Shown: positions 56,201-59,181 of the stretch, piece by piece
Layout of the letters: each line of letters begins with the position of its first letter
How positions within the stretch are numbered: position 1 is the first letter of the stretch
Origin: Crossaster papposus
Lineage: Eukaryota; Echinodermata; Asteroidea; Velatida; Solasteridae
Direction of reading: 5' to 3'
Length of the DNA: 64,000 nt
Assembly (NCBI GenBank): GCA_037893245.1
Contig: JBAIAA010000787.1
Location: 1 to 64,000 of the forward strand
Translations under genes and position numbers: made by a program
Notes under the pieces: model-generated
What the model saw: the letters and a program-made list of their open reading frames with translations, nothing else
The model's database searches: none
Told to the model about the DNA's origin: nothing

Positions 56201-56964
56201 ATTGTAACAGAAACTGCAATACTTCAGTTCTAATTCTATTACATGCATTGTGCAGTTGACTACGTGCGTGACCGATAAACTGGTGACCTCCAGCTCACAG
56301 TTAAAAACTGCACCCAACTAGAGCTCAAAGCGCTTCAGTCATTTATTAGTGTTTGATGCTGACTAATCGGTGCGTGGTACGTGCTAGGTAGTGAGAGGTA
56401 TTACTCGGCAACAGTGTAGAAGTGATTTCTACTCATAATATCCTGCTTTTATAGAGGCGAATACGAACCAGAAAGCGAATACCACAGAAACGATTTTGAA
56501 TGCAAACATTTTAAAAATGTTTGCGTTGATGAACATGAATAGTCAACCAGCCCGTTGCTGCTGGCTGTGATGAAATTGAATGAACTAAGTGACCATTTCA
56601 AATTGAATGATTTTATTTGTCTAATGAATGCTCAAGCTTTAAAATTGAATGACTCTTTTTAAATGTTGAATGCTGATGTAGCTCAGAATTTATTTCCAAG
56701 CGAAATGAGCCGGGTATTAACTTGAATGTTTCTTTGTTTAAATTGGCCGAGAAAACCTATAATTAATTAAGCCTTTCTTCCACATAAAAATAATAATAAC
56801 ACTAAATAGTAATATTTCCTGTTAACTAACATCAGTAGTCTGGTCGTTGCCTGGTTCCTCGCTTCCTGCCCGAACAAATGCCAGCTTGCCATCCTGGGCA
56901 TAGAATGTAAAAGTTGTTAGGACGTCGGCGCCAGCCCGCATATACTCTCGATGCAGCTGGATCA
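14173..56964 (-). CDS. BHMT: Betaine-homocysteine S-methyltransferase, 3' seven exons (partial gene)
   Basis: Transfers a methyl group from betaine to homocysteine, giving dimethylglycine and methionine, in the cytosol. Exons (transcript order): 56964-56831, 26632-26441, 25436-25289, 19991-19803, 18242-18112, 15230-15133, 14245-14173. All junctions are GT-AG and the phases agree, giving about 321 codons. Zinc-binding cysteines of the family are present: IIGVNC in the 19.8-kb exon and GGCCG in the 18.1-kb exon. The N-terminal 70-80 residues, with the start and promoter, must lie beyond 64,000. The C-terminus stops soon after PAAGR and lacks the roughly 40-residue tail seen in vertebrate BHMT, so an alternative or missing last exon is possible. 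Introns are filled with transposable elements; the first one shown is 30.2 kb and holds a giant element. I cannot separate BHMT from a BHMT-like paralogue. Confidence 0.92.
15133..15230 (-). CDS. BHMT: BHMT exon (LAPERG block)
   Basis: 98 bp starting after GTTGCAG with [18 protein letters not shown] and ending TYEEMWD plus two bases. Matches the LAPERG region following the zinc cysteines in BHMT; phase 0 in, phase 2 out. Confidence 0.9.
15321..17203. repeat. Tandem array of ~320-bp units rich in CRE palindromes, in an inverted-tip element
   Basis: About five to six units of roughly 317-321 bp, each with CTTTAATGTGACGTCACATG, GATGACGTCATC, an AAACGTGTACAAAACCTATGG box and a CTTGGCCCTCCTAAGG box. 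I count about eleven full TGACGTCA octamers. Outer ends carry GTGCTGTTTCGG (15,321) and CCGAAACAGCT (17,193-17,203), and a perfect hairpin around TAGCTGTTTCGGC closes the right end. Lies in the BHMT intron between the 15.1-kb and 18.1-kb exons. Non-coding. Confidence 0.85.
17461..17716. mobile_element. Small palindromic inverted-repeat element
   Basis: GTGTGCGGTCAGTGACTA near 17,519 and its counterpart TAGTTACTGACCGCACAC near 17,640 form the core arms. Weaker matching continues outward through TTAAGTGTTGAATCA and a GCGCTTTRC box. About 250 bp, non-coding. Confidence 0.65.
18112..18242 (-). CDS. BHMT: BHMT exon with GGCCG zinc-binding cysteines
   Basis: 131 bp after CTCAAACAG; reads [20 protein letters not shown] then [20 protein letters not shown]. 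The CC pair of GGCCG provides two of the three zinc ligands that activate homocysteine. Phase 1 in, phase 0 out, continuous with both neighbours. Confidence 0.95.
18553..18675 (+). pseudogene. Captured exon of a Crypton-like tyrosine-recombinase gene
   Basis: Reads [20 protein letters not shown] then [12 protein letters not shown], the N-terminal helical motif of Crypton/KIAA1958-type proteins (usually ELLEExKDSxNTKKxTxxAVNxFREYL). It ends at GAG followed by GTGCAG, a plausible splice donor, then a stop. Flanking CTCATAAATATTTATGAG (palindrome, 18,346) and ATATTTATGAGG (18,657) suggest it lies in a small repeat element. No recombinase catalytic domain is near. Confidence 0.5.
18700..19800. 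other. Intron stretch without a gene
   Basis: AT-rich BHMT intron sequence. A CTACCTCCCTCCG...CGGAAGGTAG hairpin near 18,715-18,748 is the only structure noted. Confidence 0.5.
19803..19991 (-). CDS. BHMT: BHMT exon with IIGVNC zinc-binding cysteine
   Basis: 189 bp after TTTGTCTTCAG. Reads [20 protein letters not shown], then [20 protein letters not shown] and LALPEFPF. The Cys of GVNC is the third zinc ligand of the family. Phase 1 in and out. Confidence 0.95.
20340..22955 (-). mobile_element. Fossil DIRS-type retroelement
   Basis: Minus-strand remnant with parts in DIRS order from high to low coordinate: a reverse-transcriptase region (22,953-22,200, with [15 protein letters not shown] and the YLDY catalytic box), an RNase H region (22,120-21,370, with LNRQGRTPS and [10 protein letters not shown]), and a tyrosine-recombinase C-terminal region (20,788-20,351, with [12 protein letters not shown] and [15 protein letters not shown]). 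Broken by several changes and clearly old. Terminal repeats were not resolved. It lies in the BHMT intron between the 19.8- and 25.3-kb exons. Confidence 0.85.
23330..24370 (-). mobile_element. Fossil Penelope-like retroelement fragment
   Basis: Minus-strand reverse-transcriptase remnant: an upstream [17 protein letters not shown] block near 24,200 and a downstream [19 protein letters not shown] and CLFMGDIDE block at 23,375-23,638, both typical of Penelope-like elements. Broken by several changes and old; no GIY-YIG domain seen. Adjacent to the fossil DIRS element in the same BHMT intron. Confidence 0.8.
24371..25124. other. Intron stretch without a gene
   Basis: AT-rich sequence; the plus frame at 24,475-24,861 has no recognisable similarity and no coding texture. 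Nothing supported. Confidence 0.5.
25125..25255 (+). repeat. Dispersed short repeat (copy 2)
   Basis: Second copy of the repeat at 11,150-11,302, again ending TTGTGCTTAGCAGCTCCATA and a GGCC...GG tail. Ends about 35 bp from the BHMT exon donor at 25,289. Confidence 0.6.
25289..25436 (-). CDS. BHMT: BHMT exon (EEAEWAIE block)
   Basis: 148 bp. Acceptor chosen is CATTTCTTTAG rather than the nearer TTTTTAG, because only the former keeps phase 0 from the 26.4-kb exon and gives [20 protein letters not shown] then PVACTMRI and [10 protein letters not shown], as in the family. Confidence 0.9.
25560..26110 (-). pseudogene. LINE reverse-transcriptase fragment (CR1/Rex/jockey-like)
   Basis: Minus-strand remnant with [19 protein letters not shown] near 26,050-26,100 and [17 protein letters not shown] near 25,630, the start and end of a non-LTR reverse-transcriptase core. 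Frames change several times and about 100 residues with the YADD box are missing or eroded. Old fragment in a BHMT intron. Confidence 0.7.
26441..26632 (-). CDS. BHMT: BHMT exon (ACDLARQVA block)
   Basis: 192 bp, acceptor GTGGTTCACAG, donor GAG-GTAATT. Reads [20 protein letters not shown] then ALVAGGLSP and [19 protein letters not shown], matching human BHMT around ACDIARQVA. Phase 0 in and out. The upstream exon is 30.2 kb away. Confidence 0.95.
26633..27596. other. Intron stretch without a gene
   Basis: AT-rich BHMT intron between the exon and the giant element. The open plus frame at 26,883-27,350 is lysine/asparagine/phenylalanine-rich, without similarity to a family I know. Nothing supported. 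Confidence 0.5.
27648..28592 (+). repeat. 47-bp hairpin satellite, left array (~20 units)
   Basis: Each 47-bp unit holds AATAGCCGGT and ACCGGCTATT, a perfect 10-bp inverted repeat, around the 12-base spacer GTATGATCAGTG, then CCAATGAACTCTCAT. Roughly two thirds of the units keep GATC in the spacer and most of the others have GACC. Unit-to-unit differences are few, so the array is young or homogenised. The short open minus frame at its right edge is not a gene. Confidence 0.95.
28593..28770. repeat. Subterminal degenerate repeats inside the left array
   Basis: Four loose copies of a CCTACTGAYYATTAGGTGAC box followed by CATAGG or CATTGG, spaced about 45-65 bp, between the satellite and the 3' end of the DDE-like gene. 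Possibly transposase-binding or termination sequence; function unknown. Confidence 0.5.
28945..29319 (-). CDS. DDE-like gene, last exon
   Basis: Acceptor TTTTTAATTCAG; 125 codons to a TAA at 28945-28947. Reads [37 protein letters not shown] and [20 protein letters not shown]. No catalytic motif; probably a C-terminal accessory domain. Confidence 0.75.
   Translation of the reverse strand: MIIGDQGKQPPVNTVTMVDNFDTLKEGVIVALYVKYVSQLPQIGKVTMTDKDNLTMLVHWYSSTWTGPCKPLFHGVGPNRKPMTELLDLRMAILWDFALTASKSCLKKQTQELLKEKYTKLDAG
28945..44148 (-). CDS. Putative DDE-type transposase (DUF7869-like), ten exons
   Basis: Exons in transcript order: 44148-43914, 43644-42986, 42828-42707, 42596-42427, 42147-41933, 41629-41524, 41317-41043, 40899-40732, 29723-29586, 29319-28945; GT-AG junctions with agreeing phases give about 820 aa with no break. 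Order of parts: acidic N-terminus; Cys pair KCCSNNCLQ; helix-turn-helix-like [35 protein letters not shown]; Cys cluster [11 protein letters not shown]; then [22 protein letters not shown] and [16 protein letters not shown]. The three acidic residues, spaced D-83-D-32-E, look like an RNase-H-fold DDE triad, and the layout matches large multi-copy uncharacterised animal proteins I associate with DUF7869. Transposase activity is inferred. The 11-kb intron before exon 9 holds other elements. Starts 0.8 kb from the divergent methyltransferase gene. Confidence 0.75.
29586..29723 (-). CDS. DDE-like gene, exon 9
   Basis: 138 bp, phase 0 both ends, acceptor AAATTGTCAG, donor CAACT-GTAAGT. Reads [20 protein letters not shown] then [19 protein letters not shown]. 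Confidence 0.7.
29724..30138. other. Intron stretch with an end-like GGGGCCATTCAA box
   Basis: A GGGGCCATTCAAAATTTTCA box at 29,868 is mirrored, in reverse, near 40,606. ACATGTACATGTAC words near 30,055-30,090. No gene. Confidence 0.45.
30139..31135. mobile_element. Small element with GTTTTCCTAGTTCCGGATC inverted tips
   Basis: GTTTTCCTAGTTCCGGATCG at left is matched by GCGATCCGGAACTAGG and a second CCGGAACTAGGAAAAC at right; two inner copies of the box lie near 30,318 and 30,712. TGTAGTACAG occurs just outside each end (30,127-30,136 and 31,139-31,148), a likely target-site duplication. Non-coding. Inserted in the intron before exon 9 of the DDE-like gene. Confidence 0.8.
31261..32216. mobile_element. 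Fold-back element with GGCTACATAAAAA arms
   Basis: GGCTACATAAAAAAAATGAA TTGTTTCTCATCAG at left pairs with CTGATGAGAAACAATTAATT and TATGTAGCC at right. The minus frame at 31,851-32,120 ([20 protein letters not shown]) could be a captured exon but is not recognised. Confidence 0.6.
32938..33477. mobile_element. Palindromic element built of GCGACTAGTCGC words
   Basis: Arms ATTTATGGTGGCTCTG...GGGACATAAAAGTCGTGAA and, reversed, TTCACGACTTTTGATATCCC...CAGGGCCACCATATAAAT. The interior repeats CGACTAGTCGC in both orientations, and 33,226-33,427 is an almost perfect 202-bp palindrome (one mismatch seen between arms of about 95 bases). Non-coding, non-autonomous. Confidence 0.85.
33483..34243. mobile_element. 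Inverted-repeat element with GCCCCAGTCCCAC tips, CCCCGGATGA/CACTACGGTT interior
   Basis: Left GCCCCAGTCCCACTGAAGCC then GGATATGCTACGGATC; right end GATCCGTAGCGTATCCGGC then GGTGGGACTGGGGC. The interior is dozens of variants of CCCCGGATGAC and CACTACGGTTC. It abuts the previous element (6 bp between). Non-coding. Confidence 0.85.
34889..35013. repeat. Fold-back with TCCAAGACCTTCG arms
   Basis: TCCAAGACCTTCG near 34,890 pairs with CGAAGGTCTTGGA near 35,001. The interior has the perfect palindrome TAGAGGGCGCCCTCTA (34,944-34,960). Confidence 0.6.
35175..35765 (+). repeat. Left terminal inverted repeat of the nuclease-CXC transposon
   Basis: Begins AGGTAGGATACACCATTTAG and ends near GTGGTTTTATAGTTTGAC. 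Contains repeated AAGGTCA half-sites (35,325-35,365). Confidence 0.85.
35873..38509 (-). CDS. FEN1/XPG-like nuclease with C-terminal CXC domain (transposon protein, main frame)
   Basis: 878 codons. PIN/FEN1-like core in order: [13 protein letters not shown] (Asp 477), [11 protein letters not shown] (Asp 521) followed by a basic RSKRMGKKK stretch, [11 protein letters not shown] (about 618-626), [12 protein letters not shown] (Asp 647, Asp 649), and [17 protein letters not shown] (Asp 704), which mirrors the FEN1 GCDY plus helix-hairpin-helix loop. The C-terminus, about 838-878, is a CXC domain: [20 protein letters not shown] then [12 protein letters not shown], binding zinc and probably DNA. 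The first codons overlap the upstream frame (38,392-39,580); both read as one protein displaced by one frame change near 38,515. Domain assignments rest on motif order. The nuclease may cut flaps or act in transposition; no DDE domain was recognised. A relation to Academ-type elements reported to carry XPG nucleases should be tested. Confidence 0.8.
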   Translation of the reverse strand: MESAGLDDLWTEAGVYAANTTETMLQGKAYYRAVRGHQLTYEALWHIKWSMLESWLVENGKQKYVEVDKLAQSVVKQFKKRDGNHRAELFEAVSQLSDFLSSNNVQELIEEFNNKHSGNPNFRLWSHYMEMVEILLDFIRAQRDGNWILHLEAFSAMLPWLTIYDHSNYARWGPVYLADMKLLEKTAPEVYAEFSNGNFVVKRTKRRFNQVPADQATEWMNRTCKMQNGIIGITRNDQARDKFCITWSERSRITQDIRFLFNLEDDEEETTFIRSDSLPSRTKRDVDDVKKLTTQLTRFDVFRVNPTLAEEEDDTDADDDTREIPLVSLATKDTAPIDVVSDLLTAENRGKQYLMTNVKQRLIEETVGFHDALKKHRFKTFADLYKANVSTKQNVQKIIKSDRKLLQRLLNAATGGRPLEMVNILQHELSPVPLSLAKARGEMNSTAKANLIHILMAGLTTPTNIPNANMKTCVLIDGHALIQALGKPHGCQTFGDYAGVFINSVTQHFGKNTTRVDVVFDRYIGESSIKAVTRSKRMGKKKPIRKLIDGSQVPLPQVWGQFIALDENKADLAKFLSNAIVQKGKDLLQRYEIVTGGGFLDVTDARSTRRDDVKLRGNHEEADTRLILHACEAVNEGYQRVVVICRDTDVMLLLVHFLSSKATEVWMISGTAKKRKCYPIHAVSERLAQPVRDNLLSYALTGCDTTSSFHGHGKKMCWKIFEKQPLLVKGIGCDGELAPIEQFVCHLYGAPEQPTINHARLQLFSKAKKGLEMLPPTRDALELHTVRANYQAKIWFQADQEHIDVPSPLDTAAWKNESGYLEAVWTRLPPIPDACLELVSCGCKSKCRTSRCTCFKKDLRCTYACGCDATDCNNPAGQ
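38392..39580 (-). CDS. N-terminal part of the nuclease-CXC transposon gene
   Basis: About 390 codons open from just after an acceptor-like TTATAG at 39,581. Reads [60 protein letters not shown] and [17 protein letters not shown]. After the last motif the family sequence continues in the frame of the 878-codon ORF ([13 protein letters not shown]), so a one-base shift or a very short intron lies near 38,515. The start codon was not found; an upstream exon within the right terminal repeat is possible. Function of this region unknown. Confidence 0.7.
39778..40358 (-). repeat. Right terminal inverted repeat of the nuclease-CXC transposon
   Basis: Reverse complement of the left arm with scattered differences. 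Lacks the last ~20 bases (GGTGTATCCTACCT and TTAA expected), being fused to a partial small element. Confidence 0.85.
40359..40606 (+). mobile_element. Truncated copy of the TTAA small element, plus an end-like box
   Basis: 40,359-40,541 matches the interior of the 372-bp element at 5,373-5,572 (GGTAATTGCTTGAA, AAATATCGTTTA, GTCCGAAGTTTTACAATCAT). Its left tip is lost at the junction with the larger transposon and its right half is replaced by CGACCAAAAGTCGAAATTTT ending TTGAATGGCCCC, mirrored at 29,868. Confidence 0.7.
40732..40899 (-). CDS. DDE-like gene, exon 8
   Basis: 168 bp, phase 0 both ends, acceptor GTCTTGACACAG, donor GATTGTG-GTAATT. Reads [20 protein letters not shown] then [16 protein letters not shown]. 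The intron after it is 11 kb and holds the nested elements. Confidence 0.7.
41043..41317 (-). CDS. DDE-like gene, exon 7
   Basis: 275 bp. Reads [30 protein letters not shown] and [18 protein letters not shown]. Post-catalytic region of the putative transposase. Confidence 0.75.
41524..41629 (-). CDS. DDE-like gene, exon 6, third acidic motif
   Basis: 106 bp. Reads [20 protein letters not shown] then [15 protein letters not shown]. The Glu of GHTHED is the proposed third catalytic residue. Confidence 0.8.
41933..42147 (-). CDS. DDE-like gene, exon 5, second acidic motif
   Basis: 215 bp. Donor taken as TTTGCTG-GTTGAG because only this keeps phase with exon 6; reads [44 protein letters not shown]. 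The Asp of LDNC is the proposed second catalytic residue. Confidence 0.75.
42427..42596 (-). CDS. DDE-like gene, exon 4, first acidic motif
   Basis: 170 bp. Reads [20 protein letters not shown] then [15 protein letters not shown]. The first Asp of IIDGMD is the proposed first catalytic residue. Confidence 0.8.
42707..42828 (-). CDS. DDE-like gene, exon 3, cysteine cluster
   Basis: 122 bp; acceptor AATTGAAG gives phase 0. Reads [40 protein letters not shown]. Confidence 0.7.
42986..43644 (-). CDS. DDE-like gene, exon 2, N-terminal DNA-binding region
   Basis: 659 bp after ATTATCACAG. Reads [66 protein letters not shown] and [20 protein letters not shown]. Proline/arginine-rich start, then a Cys pair and a helix-turn-helix-like segment. 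Confidence 0.8.
43914..44148 (-). CDS. DDE-like gene, first exon
   Basis: Starts at ATG 44148-44146 ([20 protein letters not shown]), acidic throughout, donor TTTCAGG-GTAGGA. An upstream ATG was not seen in frame. Confidence 0.7.
44149..44955. promoter_or_regulatory. Shared CpG-rich centre between divergent genes, probable bidirectional promoter
   Basis: The DDE-like gene starts at 44,148 leftward and the methyltransferase gene's first located exon at 44,956 rightward. Between them 44,200-44,400 is packed with CG dinucleotides and CGTACGTGTACGTG-type words unlike the AT-rich neighbourhood, and a 20-base C-run lies at about 44,612. The methyltransferase start codon and any 5' exon should be here or just upstream but were not identified. 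No TATA box claimed. Confidence 0.5.
44956..45221 (+). CDS. ParB-methyltransferase gene, first located exon
   Basis: Acceptor TTTACATTTTAG, so an upstream exon with the start codon must exist. Reads [40 protein letters not shown] and [20 protein letters not shown]. Confidence 0.7.
44956..49701 (+). CDS. ParB-like domain fused to beta-class N4/N6 amino DNA methyltransferase
   Basis: Exons found: 44956-45221, 45389-45469, 45753-45815, 46283-46413, 46616-46791, 47025-47289, 47458-47550, 47812-48420, 48649-48844, 49094-49357, 49583-49701, all GT-AG, about 754 codons. Phases agree everywhere except 47550/47812, where a one-base change or an unseen tiny exon is needed. Parts: acidic N-terminus; basic APRKRTKQ and VKRRN, possible nuclear signals; ParB-like [17 protein letters not shown] and [14 protein letters not shown]; helical linker; methyltransferase motif IV VIADPPD; then motif I-like [14 protein letters not shown] and VVAVDCD. 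Motif IV before motif I is the beta-class order. It would methylate adenine N6 or cytosine N4; ParB-methyltransferase fusions are familiar from phages and bacteria. Introns show it is not contamination. Its place between the inverted arrays suggests transposon cargo. Confidence 0.85.
46616..46791 (+). CDS. ParB-methyltransferase gene, ParB-like exon A
   Basis: Reads [50 protein letters not shown], the N-terminal ParB/Srx fold half (R-x-I-D...L...I pattern). Confidence 0.8.
47025..47289 (+). CDS. ParB-methyltransferase gene, ParB-like exon B
   Basis: Reads [24 protein letters not shown] is the counterpart of the ParB GGxHR nucleotide-binding signature, with the usual Arg replaced by Leu. Followed by [20 protein letters not shown]. 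Confidence 0.8.
47812..48420 (+). CDS. ParB-methyltransferase gene, linker and catalytic motif IV exon
   Basis: 203 codons: helical segment ([30 protein letters not shown]) and, at its end, [11 protein letters not shown]. The last residue of the D-P-P-x motif is Asp here, where aromatic residues are usual. Confidence 0.8.
49094..49357 (+). CDS. ParB-methyltransferase gene, exon 10 (motif X/I region)
   Basis: Reads [40 protein letters not shown] and [12 protein letters not shown]. KPxEL then D-x-C-x-G-T-G corresponds to the S-adenosylmethionine site of amino methyltransferases. Confidence 0.85.
49583..49701 (+). CDS. ParB-methyltransferase gene, last exon
   Basis: Reads [39 protein letters not shown], then TAG. 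Completes motif I and the following acidic D-x-D. Confidence 0.85.
49702..51018. other. Stretch between the methyltransferase gene and the right array
   Basis: AT-rich; a GGGGTTAGGGTTAG word near 50,525 is too short to be a telomere relic. No gene supported. Confidence 0.5.
51019..52368 (-). repeat. 47-bp hairpin satellite, right array (~29 units), inverted relative to the left array
   Basis: Same unit as 27,648-28,592 read in reverse: AATAGCCGGT, CACTGATCATAC, ACCGGCTATT, ATGAGAGTTCATTGG. Most units keep TGATCA. Variants such as CACACACC and CACTGGTC recur at intervals, a sign of expansion of multi-unit blocks. Confidence 0.95.
52695..52930 (+). repeat. 116-bp tandem duplication
   Basis: AAAGTGTACAATTGTAAACA begins at 52,695 and again at 52,811; both units end in AACGTCCGT words. 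Non-coding. Confidence 0.8.
52940..56102. mobile_element. 3.2-kb element with very long inverted repeats and DR1 motifs
   Basis: Left arm about 52,940-53,560 and right arm about 55,310-56,102 are inverted copies (AGTAACCCTAA / AGTATCCCTAA tips; shared ATCTGTGAAAAAATTTAAAA, TATGGTATATAGATGATCTT). The arms contain repeated AGGTCAAAGGTCA. The centre holds a Penelope-like fragment and AT-rich DNA with A- and C-runs. No transposase found, so non-autonomous or gutted; superfamily unassigned. Lies between the giant element and the BHMT exon at 56.8 kb. Confidence 0.8.
53822..54259 (+). mobile_element. Fossil Penelope-like reverse-transcriptase C-terminal fragment
   Basis: Open for about 146 codons: [37 protein letters not shown], then [20 protein letters not shown] and HWISE. 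This matches the thumb/linker region of Penelope-like elements. Only this piece remains; no domain on either side. Confidence 0.6.
56831..56964 (-). CDS. BHMT: BHMT exon ([12 protein letters not shown] block)
   Basis: 134 bp after TTTATTCTCTAG, donor GAT-GTTAGT. Reads [20 protein letters not shown] then [16 protein letters not shown], matching the substrate-barrel start of BHMT (QLHREFLRAGSNV). Phase 1 in, phase 0 out, fitting the 26.4-kb exon. The upstream exon is outside the window. Confidence 0.9.
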
Positions 56965-57346
56965 CTAGAGAATAAAATATACACACAAAAGGCCGGATTG
57001 CAAATGATTATGTTTTTTTGTAATCATATTTAGCATCTTTTTGTTGCAGTATAGAGACATCATTGTGCTATGAAACACACCCTCCCCCCACAAGATTTTG
57101 TAAAAAGATTTTGTAAAATTGTGTCTGTCGGCAAAGCTAGACCACCTTTATCAAATGTGTCCAAGATTTTGCCTCCAAAGCAATCTACCCTTTCCCCTCC
57201 CCACTTCCACCTCTCCCCTCCCCTACCCCTTGAGAAATTCAGCATGGAGGGTAAGTACATGTATGTTGACAATTTGTTGGATCGCTGCGACAACCTTCAT
57301 TCAAATTGGTCTTGGCAAAATCCTGCAACTTGTTGACCATGATGTC

Positions 57347-58168
57347 AGGGGTGTAGCGAGGACATTTTCATTGGGGGTGTGGAAGTAAATTTGCGACTCA
57401 GAGCCGAGCGAGCGCGAAGCCATTTACGGCGTGGGTTCCGGGACCCGCCTAAGGGCCGCGAACAAATGTATAATCTAGATGCTCTGTGGTGCAATCTGAG
57501 GCATTTCCTGTCTACTTTCCTCTGATTCTTTGAACAAATTTGATAAATTGTTCTTGGCATTTCTTATGGCATTATTTTTCTTCAGAGCATAACTTATCAA
57601 GATCACAGAGCGAGGAGGGGGATGACTGGCATATTGCATGATAACAAGGTGATCAACATCAAGACATAATGTCATCACATATTAAACAGTTCACTGCAAA
57701 ATCGCCTACTTTTATCAATTCACTGTAGTGTTCACATTGTGTATAGGCCAATTTTACCAATAAAGGTTAATAATTCAGATTTATAGTTCTGTGGGAACTT
57801 GAACTTGGGTAAAGACATTAAGATTTGCTGTTCTGTGGTAACTTTGAACTCTCAGTGACCTGCCTAATGATCACTTACATGTAGTCTCAAGTCTCACTAG
57901 AACATACCGGTAGGGTCAAATGGGGGTCAATATACACAGTCCTGATGATAGCTAGACGATGATTGTATATGCTGGATAATTACTGAGAGGGCTTTCTGTG
58001 TTATTTCTCCAAGTCGGCATTTGGAGCCTCAGTCGGCAAAAATGTGGTGGCCCATTTTGTCGACTGAGTTGTTGTGGTCCAGTTGCCGACTGAGGCTCAA
58101 AATACCGACTAAGGGACATCATTAAGGGGGTGTGACAACCCCTCCCTCCCCCCAGTCACTACGCCCCT
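57347..58168. mobile_element. Element with AGGGGTGTAGCG / ACTACGCCCCT ends and CCATGATGT target duplication
   Basis: The ends are an imperfect inverted repeat of the widespread AGGGGCGTAGC type. CCATGATGT stands directly outside both ends (57,337-57,345 and 58,169-58,177), a 9-base target-site duplication. Interior non-coding. Inserted in BHMT 5' intron DNA. Confidence 0.8.
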
Positions 58169-58500
58169 CCATGATGTTATGGCCTTAAATCAGATCAGAT
58201 CAGATTATTCATTTAAGATCAGTGCGTCGTTCAGTGCACCCAACTTTTGTCAGGATTTGGAAGAAGCTAGCGCCTTTGCTAGCGCGCTGTGCGTACATAC
58301 ACGTTGGTCCAGCGAGCTCTGCGCGTGTCTGGCGTCCTTCTGGCGTGTACATTCATGCGTCCAGCTCAGCTCCGAGCACATTTGTGTTCACACACAGCGA
58401 ATGACAACTAGTGCATAGCGTTGATCCGGCGCGCTCGACAAACGAGTAACGAATGCTGACGCACACCTAGAAGACGACAACGCACTGGCCAAAATTGCTA

Positions 58501-59124
58501 AAGGCCCAGTCCCATTGCCAATGACGCATAAATGACGCATAAATCACGCATAAATCACGCATAAAATTGGTTTGTGCGTGATTGTTCGTGGAGAAATTGG
58601 TCATTTTCTGGGGTTGTGCGTGGTCAGAATCACCAATGAATCGCGTATAAACTGCGCATGTATCACTTACAATCACTGACAAAGAACATTCCACGCACAA
58701 TAATAATTTTGGTAAGTGATTGTAAGTGGAACATACGTGGATTGTGCGTGTTTTGTAAGTGATATGTGCGTGTTCTGTAAGTGATTCGTCAGTGATGTGC
58801 GTGCTAGGAGCCAGTTCCTGACGCACAAGCACTGACGGAACACTGACAGAACACGGACATATCACGCACCTTCCACGTCCAAACTACGTACAAACTGCGC
58901 ATAAACTGCGTATAATCGCGCACGTTGTGCGTGGAAAATTTTTGAACCGTTCAAAACCGGCGATCGCGCACAAACCCGTCTCCGCGTACAATCACTTACA
59001 AAAACTGATGCTCCACGTGTGAAACACGTGGGATTTACGCACATCACTGACGAATCACGCACGAAGAAAATGTTATGCGCAATTCATGAGTAATTCGTGC
59101 GCAAGTGCAGTGGGACTGGGCCTT
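58501..59124. mobile_element. Inverted-repeat element with AGGCCCAGTCCCA tips, ATCACGCAYAA interior
   Basis: AAGGCCCAGTCCCATTGC at left, GCAGTGGGACTGGGCCTT at right. Interior filled with ATCACGCATAA, GTGATTGTAAGTG and CACTGACRGA words in both orientations. Flanking TAA on each side may be the target duplication. Non-coding. Confidence 0.85.
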
Positions 59125-59181
59125 AACAGTGCGCGGGCCGTGCGTCGTGTATGTGTGACTGGCGCATAATTTAGTTTTTAG

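Noticed and set aside
58179-58418. Plus-strand frame of about 79 codons before the small element at 58,501
   Set aside because: No similarity, no splice context, and overlapping frames are equally open.
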